Part shown: positions 17,673 through 25,050 of the stretch, piece after piece
Layout: each line of letters opens with the position of its first letter
Position numbering within the stretch: position 1 is the stretch's first letter
Source of the DNA: Sphaerotilus microaerophilus
GTDB taxonomy: Bacteria; Pseudomonadota; Gammaproteobacteria; Burkholderiales; Burkholderiaceae_C
Direction of reading: 5' to 3'
NCBI RefSeq assembly: GCF_023734135.1
Contig: NZ_AP025730.1
Span: forward strand, 4,092,001 to 4,156,000
Length of the DNA: 64,000 nucleotides
The notes under the pieces: generated by a model
Seen by the model: the letters and a program-made list of their open reading frames with translations, nothing else
Told to the model about the DNA's origin: nothing
Databases searched by the model: none
Made by a program: the position numbers and the translations under genes

Positions 17673-18377
17673 ATGACCACTCCCGTCCTGACCACCGACG
17701 AACGCCAGCAGATCGACCGCGGCCCCTGGTTCTCCAAGCTGTCCCCGGCGCTGCGGCACGACATCCTGGCGCGCACCGTGATCCGGCGCTACCCGGACGG
17801 TGTGCAGATCGGCACCCGCGGCGCCCCGGCGGTGGACTGGATCGGCGTGGCCAGTGGGGCCGTGCGCGTGAGCTCGGTGTCGATCTCGGGCAAGCAGATC
17901 ACGCTGACCTACGTGGAGCCGGGCACCTGGTTCGGCGACATCTCGCTGTTCGACGGCCTGCCGCACACCCACGACGCCACCACGCACGGCCCGACCACGC
18001 TGCTGATCGTGCGCAAGCACGATTTCAACGACCTGCTGGCCCGCCACAGCGAGCTGTCCGAGGCCCTGCTGCGGCTGAACTGCCGCCGCCTGCGGCTCAT
18101 GTTCAACGTCTTCGAGGACCTCAACACCAAGCCGCTGGCCTCGCGCCTGGCCAAGCAGGTGCTGCTGCTGGCGCGCAGCTACGGCATCACGAACGGCGAG
18201 GAGATCCGCATCGGCCTGCAGCTGGCGCAGGAGGACCTGGCGCAGCTGGTTGGTGCGTCACGCCAGCGGGTCAACCAGGAACTCAAGGGCTTCGAGCGCG
18301 AGGGCGCCCTGCGCATCGAGCCGACCCGGCTGGTCGTGCTGTCGCGCGAAAAGCTGGCCGCGATCGCGGAACGCTGA
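17673..18377 (+). CDS. Crp/Fnr-family transcriptional regulator
   Basis: 234 residues from the ATG at 17673. An N-terminal cyclic-nucleotide-binding-like beta barrel (about 18-120, with GTWFGDISLFDGLPHTHDA) and a C-terminal winged helix-turn-helix with LAQEDLAQLVGASRQRVNQEL. There is no N-terminal Cys cluster, so it is not an FNR-type oxygen sensor. The effector pocket lacks an obvious cAMP-binding Arg-Ser pair that I can point to. It lies just downstream of the enoyl-CoA hydratase gene and may regulate it. Confidence 0.87.
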   Translation: MTTPVLTTDERQQIDRGPWFSKLSPALRHDILARTVIRRYPDGVQIGTRGAPAVDWIGVASGAVRVSSVSISGKQITLTYVEPGTWFGDISLFDGLPHTHDATTHGPTTLLIVRKHDFNDLLARHSELSEALLRLNCRRLRLMFNVFEDLNTKPLASRLAKQVLLLARSYGITNGEEIRIGLQLAQEDLAQLVGASRQRVNQELKGFEREGALRIEPTRLVVLSREKLAAIAER

Positions 18378-18428
18378 GAAGCCGCGCCCGGGCGGCCATG
18401 GACGGCCATGGGGCTCGAACGTCGCGCG

Positions 18429-19427
18429 TCAAAGTTGCAGGTCGGTCGGCACGGGCTCGCCCAGCGGCGGCAGCTCCTGCGGCAGGTCCGCATCGTCAGC
18501 GTCGTTGAAATCGTCGAAGTCCAGCCCAGGCAGGGTGTGCGCGGCCATGCCTTCGATGGGGTCGTGGTGCGGCCCAGGCGCGGCCGGCGGACCCGCGGGT
18601 GCGGAGCCGGACGCCGCCTCGCTCACTGGTGTGGCCGCCAAGCCGCCGGCCAGCGCCCTGCCGCCCAACACCGACTGGCGCAGCTGCGCGACATGCGCCG
18701 TCTGCGCCGCCAGGGCCTCCGCGCTGGCGGCACGGCCCGCCCGCGTGCTGATCTTGCGGGCACGCAGCGCAGCCGCATCGGCCAGCATGCGCACGCCGTC
18801 GAGCAGCGTCTCGTCGAAGGTGCCCGCCTCGGTCCGCAGGTACAGGCGCCCGCGCATCGTCATCAGCACCAGTGGCGCATGGGGCGCCAGCCACTGCGCG
18901 CGGGCACGCATCAACCGCACCGCCAGCTCGCCGGCGGCCCAGTGGCGCGCGTGCGGCACGCAGCTGGAGACGACGACGAAGTTCTGCGCAAAGGTGGGCG
19001 GTGCCGCATCCACCTCGATGCGCTCGAACATCGAGAGCCAGCGGCCCTCCTCGGGCATGCTGTCACCGATCTCGGTCTGCTGCAGGCTGGTCAGCTGCTG
19101 GAAGGCCTGCGCCTCCAGTGACTCGGCCAGGCCTCGCGACATCACCAGCATCTCCATCGGCTCGGCCAGGTGCGCATCGATGCGCACCCGCATCTCGTGG
19201 CCGCGGATGTAATGCCGCTGCGACGGACCCCACTCGATGCGCATCGGCCCGACCTGCGCCTGCGCGCACACCACCGCCCCCGGGCCGCGGCGCACCCGCT
19301 TGAATTCATCGCCGCGCTGGCGGGCCCAGTCACAGATCAGCGTGGATTCGGGGTCGGAAGGCGACTGCCGGCCCCGCAAGGGCACTTGCAGAGGGCGTTT
19401 CAGGAAGCGTTGCAGTGAGTCGAGCAT
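18429..19427 (-). CDS. Conserved protein of unknown function
   Basis: 332 residues from the ATG at 19427; an upstream in-frame ATG at 19466 is possible but would leave only 19 bp to the divergent GST start. The N-terminal 240 residues form a mixed alpha/beta region containing FKRVRRGPGAVVCAQAQ, HEMRVRIDAHLAEPMEML and VSSCVPHARHW, with no signal peptide or membrane helix. The last 90 residues are Ala/Pro/Gly/Asp-rich and probably disordered (FDDFNDADDADLP). I do not recognise the family. Confidence 0.7.
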   Translation of the reverse strand: MLDSLQRFLKRPLQVPLRGRQSPSDPESTLICDWARQRGDEFKRVRRGPGAVVCAQAQVGPMRIEWGPSQRHYIRGHEMRVRIDAHLAEPMEMLVMSRGLAESLEAQAFQQLTSLQQTEIGDSMPEEGRWLSMFERIEVDAAPPTFAQNFVVVSSCVPHARHWAAGELAVRLMRARAQWLAPHAPLVLMTMRGRLYLRTEAGTFDETLLDGVRMLADAAALRARKISTRAGRAASAEALAAQTAHVAQLRQSVLGGRALAGGLAATPVSEAASGSAPAGPPAAPGPHHDPIEGMAAHTLPGLDFDDFNDADDADLPQELPPLGEPVPTDLQL

Positions 19428-19485
19428 GGCGCACGGTGTCCGGATCAGGTAGTCTGTCCCGACCATTTATCGACCGCCGATCGCC

Positions 19486-20142
19486 ATGATTGAGCTGTAT
19501 TCCTGGGCCACTCCCGACAGTCACCAGGTCCACATCCTGCTTGAGGAGTGCGGGCTGCCCTATCGGGTGCATCCGGTGGACACCGGCGCCGGGGCCCAGT
19601 TCCAGCCGCAGTTCCTCGCGACCAGCCCCGGCGGCCAGGTGCCGGCCCTGATCGACCCGCGGGGGCCGGACGGCCGGCCGATCTCGCTGTGCGGGTCCGG
19701 TGCCATCCTGGTGTACCTGGCCGTCAAGGCCGCCCGCTTCCTGCCCGCCGACGAGCGCGGCAAGTACGAAGTGCTGCAGTGGCTGCTGTTCCAGCTCACC
19801 AGCCTCGGCCCGCTGCAGGCACAGGGGCAGCACCTCAGGGCCCATGCGCCCCCGCAGATGCCCACCGCGATCGAGCGCTGCACCAGCGAGGCGAAGCGGT
19901 TGTACGGCGTCGTGGACCAGCGCCTGGCCCAGTCCGGCTACATCGGCGGCGCCGAGTACTCGATCGCCGACATCGCCGTCTACCCGGGGCTGCGGTCCTG
20001 CCAGGAAAGCGGCATCGACTGGTCCGACCATCCACGCCTGCGCGCTTGGTTCGACGAGGTCTCCGCACGCCCGGCCGTGCAGCGCGGCTGTGCGGTGCTG
20101 GCCGACCTGCACGGGCACCGCGCCCACCTCACAGCGGCGTGA
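19486..20142 (+). CDS. Glutathione S-transferase family protein
   Basis: 218 residues. N-terminal thioredoxin-like domain (1-80: MIELYSWATPDSHQVHILLEE, cis-Pro segment PGGQVPALIDP, glutathione-binding LCGSGAILVYLA) and an all-helical C-terminal domain with YIGGAEYSIADIAVYPGL. The TPDSHQ segment stands where YfcG/Ure2p-like enzymes have a TPNG motif, so it most resembles that disulfide-reductase group. Its last 14 bp overlap the end of the convergent transglutaminase gene. Confidence 0.87.
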   Translation: MIELYSWATPDSHQVHILLEECGLPYRVHPVDTGAGAQFQPQFLATSPGGQVPALIDPRGPDGRPISLCGSGAILVYLAVKAARFLPADERGKYEVLQWLLFQLTSLGPLQAQGQHLRAHAPPQMPTAIERCTSEAKRLYGVVDQRLAQSGYIGGAEYSIADIAVYPGLRSCQESGIDWSDHPRLRAWFDEVSARPAVQRGCAVLADLHGHRAHLTAA

Positions 20143-20995
20143 TGCGCAGGCTGACCTCCATCGTCTCCGCGCCGCCGCCGCTGCGCACGCCACGCACCGG
20201 CGGGCAGGCGGCGTAGTCGGGGCCGACCGCCAGCACGACGTGGCGCGCATCGACCAGGCAGCCATGCGTCACATCCACGCCCAGCCAGCGCCGCCCGGGC
20301 AGGTCGATGCACACCTCCGCCCAGGCGTGGCTGGCCAGTGCGGCAGCACCGGCCGCACCGGCCACGTCCGCCCCGCCCGATCCGGTCTCGCCTGCGAAGA
20401 AGTAGCCGCTGACGTAGCGCGCCGGTACCGCCGCGGCCCGGCAAGCGGCGATGAAAACCTGCGCCTGGTCCTGGCAGACCCCCTCGGCGGCCCGCCAGGC
20501 GCCTTCGGCGGTGGTGTGCACGTCGGTCGTCCCAGGCCGGTAGCGCACCCGGTGCTGCACCGCCTCAGCCAGGCGCAGCAGGCGCTCGATGCCCCGGCGC
20601 GGCTCGACCGGGTGGGCCGGCTCGCCGCCAGGCAGGCAGGTCAGCGCCAGGTCGACGATGGCCGGCCAGCGGCCGATCAGCGGGGAGGCTTCCCGGTACC
20701 AGTCGGGCGCCGGGCCACGCCCGTCCGGGCCGTCCGTGACGACCGGCTCGGCGCGGGTCTCGACCACCCCGGCGGCCTCCGCGTGCAGGCGGCGCCCGCC
20801 CCGCTCGACGGTGTGCAGATGGCCGAGGTTGCCCCAGGCGTCGTCCTCTGGATGCAGGCTGCCGCTGCCGGCCAGGGCCCATTGCAGCACCGCCTGGCGG
20901 CTGCTGCTGCGTGGTGTCAACCTCAGGGTCTGCACCACCCGGCGCAACGGCAGGCTGTAGCGGTAACTGGTGCGATGAACAATCTGCAATTTCAC
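20129..20995 (-). CDS. Transglutaminase family protein (third transglutaminase domain of the amidoligase cluster)
   Basis: 288 residues from a GTG at 20995 (AGGTG 7 nt upstream). It opens with the family signature LQIVHRTSYRYSLPLRRVVQTL (Bact_transglu_N), followed by a transglutaminase core: Cys in GVCQDQAQVFIAACRA, His in ASHAWAEVCIDL, Asp in GVDVTHG. These folds act as cysteine proteases or acyl transferases on amide bonds. It is last of a six-gene minus-strand series with ATP-grasp, alpha-E and DUF2126 proteins. It has no signal peptide, so it is presumably cytoplasmic. Confidence 0.83.
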   Translation of the reverse strand: MKLQIVHRTSYRYSLPLRRVVQTLRLTPRSSSRQAVLQWALAGSGSLHPEDDAWGNLGHLHTVERGGRRLHAEAAGVVETRAEPVVTDGPDGRGPAPDWYREASPLIGRWPAIVDLALTCLPGGEPAHPVEPRRGIERLLRLAEAVQHRVRYRPGTTDVHTTAEGAWRAAEGVCQDQAQVFIAACRAAAVPARYVSGYFFAGETGSGGADVAGAAGAAALASHAWAEVCIDLPGRRWLGVDVTHGCLVDARHVVLAVGPDYAACPPVRGVRSGGGAETMEVSLRITPL

Positions 20996-21090
20996 CAGGG
21001 CACCTATGCAAGGAGCGGGCCACGTCCACTGCTCGCCCGTCACCGACCATCCCACTGACCGCGCCCAGGTGCTGCGGTACCCCCCGGCGA

Positions 21091-22260
21091 TCAGCCCAAC
21101 GGCTCCACCGTCACGGCCACCCGCGGCAGCGCCCGCCCGCCGCCACGGATCACGCCGCGCAGCGGCGCCACGTCGGCATAGTCGCGCCCCCAGGCCAGCG
21201 TGACGTGATCGATGCCGGCCTGCACCGCATTGGTCGGGTCCAGCGCCACCCAACCGTGCAGGGGGCACCAGACCTGCACCCAGGCGTGCGAGGCGTCCGC
21301 ACCGATCAGCCGCGGCTGGCCGGGCGGTGGCTGCGTCAGCAGGTAGCCGCTGACGTAACGCGCGGCCAGGCCGATCGAGCGCATCGCACCGATCATCACG
21401 TGGGCGAAGTCCTGGCAGACGCCGCTGCGCTGCGCCAGGGCCTCCGGCGCGCGGGTACTCACCGAGGTGGCCGCCGGGCGGTACTCGAAGCGCCGGTGCA
21501 CCAGCTGCATCAGGCCCAGCGCCCCGGCCAGCAACGGCATGCCGGGTCGGAAGACCTCACGGGCGAAGCGCGCCAGCGCCCCGTCCTGCGGCGCATAGAA
21601 CGACGGCAGCACGAACTCGATGGCATCGTCGTGCGCCGAGCCCGGGTGGTAGCGCAGCCCGGCGGCCACGCGCTCCCAGGGTGGACTCGCTGCCGGGCGC
21701 AGCGACACGGGCGCCGACAACTCGGCCACGAAACTGGAGACCACCTCCAGCCGGTCATGCACCCGGGCATGGAAGAAGCCGGCCCGCCAGTTGCCCCAGA
21801 CGTCCTGGCTCTGGTGCACGCCATGCAGGCCGACCGCCCAGGGAGCGCCCTCGGCAGTGACTGCGCCGTCGACGGCATCCGCTCCCCCGACCGCAACATC
21901 GACCCCACCACCGGCCAAGTCGACCCCACCCTCGGACCGCGTGGGTAACACGGCGGGGCTCGGCGTGGCGGCAGCCAGATCGGGCTCGGACAGCACGGCG
22001 GTGCCGGCATCCACGTCGGGCCGGGGCGTGATGGCCAGCGCCCAGCCGCGGATGCGCTGCTGGGGCGTCTCGCGCGGACGCAGCCAGCCCAGGTGGTGCG
22101 CCAACTCGACCGGTGCATCGTAGTCGTAGACGGTGTCGTGCTGCACCCGCAGCAACCGCGGCACAGCGCGGTCGGCGGCGCTGTTCTCGGACCGGCTGAC
22201 GGCGGGGCCGGCGGTGGCAGGCAGACCCGCGCCGTCCGGAGCCAGGGGGGTGATGCTCAT
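21091..22260 (-). CDS. Transglutaminase family protein with N-terminal extension
   Basis: 389 residues. The start codon overlaps the stop of the upstream ATP-grasp/alpha-E gene by 4 bp (ATGA, 22257-22260), so translation is coupled. After a roughly 35-residue leader, the Bact_transglu_N region RVQHDTVYDYDAPVELAHH begins. The core triad is visible: Cys in SGVCQDFAHVMIGAMR, His in ASHAWVQVWCP, Asp in GWVALDPTN. A Gly/Ala/Val/Asp-rich insertion (GGVDVAVGGADAVDG) sits between beta strands of the N-terminal domain and looks lineage-specific. Role inferred from the cluster: hydrolysing or transferring a peptide made by the ATP-grasp partner. Confidence 0.85.
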   Translation of the reverse strand: MSITPLAPDGAGLPATAGPAVSRSENSAADRAVPRLLRVQHDTVYDYDAPVELAHHLGWLRPRETPQQRIRGWALAITPRPDVDAGTAVLSEPDLAAATPSPAVLPTRSEGGVDLAGGGVDVAVGGADAVDGAVTAEGAPWAVGLHGVHQSQDVWGNWRAGFFHARVHDRLEVVSSFVAELSAPVSLRPAASPPWERVAAGLRYHPGSAHDDAIEFVLPSFYAPQDGALARFAREVFRPGMPLLAGALGLMQLVHRRFEYRPAATSVSTRAPEALAQRSGVCQDFAHVMIGAMRSIGLAARYVSGYLLTQPPPGQPRLIGADASHAWVQVWCPLHGWVALDPTNAVQAGIDHVTLAWGRDYADVAPLRGVIRGGGRALPRVAVTVEPLG

Positions 22261-24926
22261 TGCCAGACGCTGCGCTCGGGCGCGCCCACGTGGGAGAACA
22301 GGTGCCGGCTCAGTTCGTCCGACAGCCCCCGGGTGGCCTGGCCGCAGCCCTGCAGCGCCACCAGCAGCGCGCCGTGCCGCCCGTCGGCGCCGGCCCGGCC
22401 CAGTTCGGCCAGCGACCACTCATGCGGCCGAGGCAGGGCCTGGGCCACCGCGGCGGCCCAGGCTGGGTCGTGGCGCGCCAGCTTGAGCAGGCGCTCGCGC
22501 ATGGTGCGCGCCACCCAGGCCAGCGAGCGCGGGTTGTCGGTGTCCATCACCAGCAGGTGCAGCAAGGGCAGCACCTCGCGGCGCGCCTGGAACTGCGCCC
22601 GGTAGGTGATGGTGGAGTCGAACAGGCCGAGCAGCAGCGCAAAGCCGTCGTCGAGCGTGTGCAGGCGGGCCTCGAAGCCCGCCGCCAGCGCGTGGGCGAG
22701 CATTTCGAGCCGCTCGACCTGCCGGCCCACGCTGAGCAGGCGCCAGCCGTCGTCGCGCGTCATGCGGTCGGTCTGGGCGCCGGTGATCGCCGCCAGGTGG
22801 GTGGCCGCACGGCCGAGCAGCTGCAGCACGTCCGACAGCGGCTCGTGGCGCTCCTCGGCCAGCGTCTCGCCCAGGCGGGTGCTGAAGTTGGCTTCGAGCT
22901 GCTCGATGAGCGTCCAGTGCTCGGGCGAGAGCCGCTCGCGTAGCGCCTGCGCGCACTGGCGCAGCGAGCGCAGGTTGAAGGCCAGGCTGTAGCTCTCCTG
23001 CGCATCGCCCAGCGCGCGCACCAGGGCCCGCTCGAACAGCCGCGCCGCCTGGGCCGAGGGGTGCGCCGGCGAGGGCACGCCCGCGGCGATCAGCCCGTGG
23101 CGCAGCGCCAGGCCGTGCAGCACCGCCAGCACCGGCGCGCTGGCCGTGGGCAGCGCCTCCAGCGCGAGCCGGGCCAGCCGCACGGTGTTCTCGGCCCGCT
23201 CGGTGTAGCGCCCCAGCCAGAACAGGTTCTCGGCGGCCCGGCTGGTGATGACGCGGCGCGAGCCGGCCAGCTCCTCCGCCGACAGCGGGCGCGGCAGCAG
23301 GCTGGTCTCGTCGACCTCGCCGTCGGTGAGCACCCAGGTGTCGGTACTGGCGCTGCCGCGCTGCATGCTGAGGTAGGCGTCGACGCCGCGCCCGTCTCGC
23401 CGTCCGTCCCGCCGTCCGTTCTGCTGCCCGTCCGGCCGCTCGGCCTCGGCACCCGGCGCCCCGCCCGGCTGCGCCGCCACCCGGGTCAGCCCGCCAGGCA
23501 GCACCTGCCAGCCGCCCTGGCCGTCGGCCATCGCGTAGACGCGCAGCACCACCGGGCGCGGCTCGATGCGGCCGTCGCGCCAGATCGGCTGCTCCGAGGG
23601 CCGCACCGGCGCCAGCAGCGTGTGCGCGGCCGGGTCGGCGTCGATGCGCGCCACCCAGGCGGCGCGGTCGGCCGGGCTCAGCGCGGCGGCCAGCACCGGC
23701 TCGAAGTCCCGCGTCACGGCGCCAGCGCGGAAGGTCGGCACGATCACGAAGCTGGCCAGGCGATCGCGGTGCGCGGCCCAGACGCTGTCCTCACCGCACC
23801 ACCAGCTGGTCGTGGCCGGCAGCAGCAGCTCCTCGCCGAGCAGCTCCTCGGCCACGCCGGGCCAGAAGGCGTGCAGCCCGGGGCTTTCCAGCACGCCGGC
23901 GCCGGGCGCGTTGGCCACCAGCACCTCGCCCGCGCGCATGGCCTGCAGCAGGCCGGGCACGCCCAGGCCGGAATCGGAGCGCAGCTCCAGCGGGTCGAGC
24001 CACTCGTCGTCGACGCGGCGCAGCAGCACGTGCACGCGCTCCAGGCCATGCAGGGTCTTGAGGTACAGGCGCTGGCCGCGCACGGTGAGGTCCGAGCCCT
24101 CCACCAGCGTGACGCCCAGGTAGCGGGCCAGGAAGACGTGCTCGAAGTAGGTCTCGTTGTGCGGCCCCGGCGTCAGCAGCGCCACGCGGGCCTGCGCTCC
24201 GCCCGGGGCGTGGCGCAGCAGGCCGTCCATCCAGGCCCGGAAGGCACCCGCCACGCGCTGCACGCGCAGCTCACGGAAGGCCTCCGGGAACTGCTGGGCA
24301 ATGATGAGCCGGTTCTCCAGCAGGTAGCCCAGCCCCGAGGGCGCCTGGGTGCGGTGGCCGACCACCCACCAGTGGCCGTCCGGGCCGCGCGCCAGGTCCA
24401 GCGCCACCAGCTGCAGCCAGCTGCCACCGGCCGGGCGCAGGCCGTGCATCGGCCGCAGGTACTGCGGGTGGCCGTAGATCAGCGAGGGCGGCAGCAGGCC
24501 GTCGCGCATCAGCCGCTGGGGGCCGTAGACGTCGGCCAGCGTGGCGTCGAGCAGGCGGGCACGCTGGCGCACGCCGCGTTCGATGTGGGCCCACTCGCGC
24601 GTGCCGATCAGCAGCGGCAGCAGCTCCAGCGGCCACTGCTGCGCCGCATCGCCGCCGCCAGCGTAGATGTTGTACGTAGCACCGTCCTCGCGCACGCGCC
24701 GCTGCACGCGTTCCAGCCGGGCGCCCAGGTCGGTCCAGAGGGCCTCGCCGCCCACGGTGAAGAAGCGCTGCCAGAGCGGCGCCAGGCCGGCCCCGGCCCC
24801 GCCGGGCAGCACACCAGTGAGAGCGCCGCGCAGCTCGTCGTGGTGGCCGGCCGTGCCACGCCCGGCCGCCGCCAGCGCCAGACGGGCAGCCAGGTGGGGA
24901 TCCTCGATGGGCAGGCGGGAAGACAT
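22257..24926 (-). CDS. Circularly permuted ATP-grasp domain fused to an alpha-E domain
   Basis: 889 residues from the ATG at 24926 (GGCGGA upstream). Residues 1-about 540 are the COG2308-type ATP-grasp (GATYNIYAGGG, YFEHVFLARYLGVTLVEGSD, ELRSDSGLGVPGLLQAM, ATTSWWCGED). Residues about 555-870 are a COG2307 alpha-E helical domain (AAENLFWLGRYTERAENTVR). In the neighbouring stand-alone ATP-grasp the nucleotide-loop region reads LVVKEVHGAGGYG; here it reads ASFVIVPTFRA, lacking the Lys and the Gly-rich loop. Catalysis may therefore differ or be lost. A low-complexity insertion GRRDGRRDGRG (about 487-513) interrupts the end of the ATP-grasp part. It overlaps the next transglutaminase gene by 4 bp. 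Confidence 0.83.
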   Translation of the reverse strand: MSSRLPIEDPHLAARLALAAAGRGTAGHHDELRGALTGVLPGGAGAGLAPLWQRFFTVGGEALWTDLGARLERVQRRVREDGATYNIYAGGGDAAQQWPLELLPLLIGTREWAHIERGVRQRARLLDATLADVYGPQRLMRDGLLPPSLIYGHPQYLRPMHGLRPAGGSWLQLVALDLARGPDGHWWVVGHRTQAPSGLGYLLENRLIIAQQFPEAFRELRVQRVAGAFRAWMDGLLRHAPGGAQARVALLTPGPHNETYFEHVFLARYLGVTLVEGSDLTVRGQRLYLKTLHGLERVHVLLRRVDDEWLDPLELRSDSGLGVPGLLQAMRAGEVLVANAPGAGVLESPGLHAFWPGVAEELLGEELLLPATTSWWCGEDSVWAAHRDRLASFVIVPTFRAGAVTRDFEPVLAAALSPADRAAWVARIDADPAAHTLLAPVRPSEQPIWRDGRIEPRPVVLRVYAMADGQGGWQVLPGGLTRVAAQPGGAPGAEAERPDGQQNGRRDGRRDGRGVDAYLSMQRGSASTDTWVLTDGEVDETSLLPRPLSAEELAGSRRVITSRAAENLFWLGRYTERAENTVRLARLALEALPTASAPVLAVLHGLALRHGLIAAGVPSPAHPSAQAARLFERALVRALGDAQESYSLAFNLRSLRQCAQALRERLSPEHWTLIEQLEANFSTRLGETLAEERHEPLSDVLQLLGRAATHLAAITGAQTDRMTRDDGWRLLSVGRQVERLEMLAHALAAGFEARLHTLDDGFALLLGLFDSTITYRAQFQARREVLPLLHLLVMDTDNPRSLAWVARTMRERLLKLARHDPAWAAAVAQALPRPHEWSLAELGRAGADGRHGALLVALQGCGQATRGLSDELSRHLFSHVGAPERSVWQ

Positions 24927-25050
24927 TCCGCCATCATGCCCTGTCACACCGGCCCCCGGCATCCGGGGCAGCCGCAGGCCGCCCAACGTACTGGCCGGCA
25001 CGCCATGCGGCAGGCCAGGCCGCGCCGGGTCCGTCCACCGGCCGGCCACG

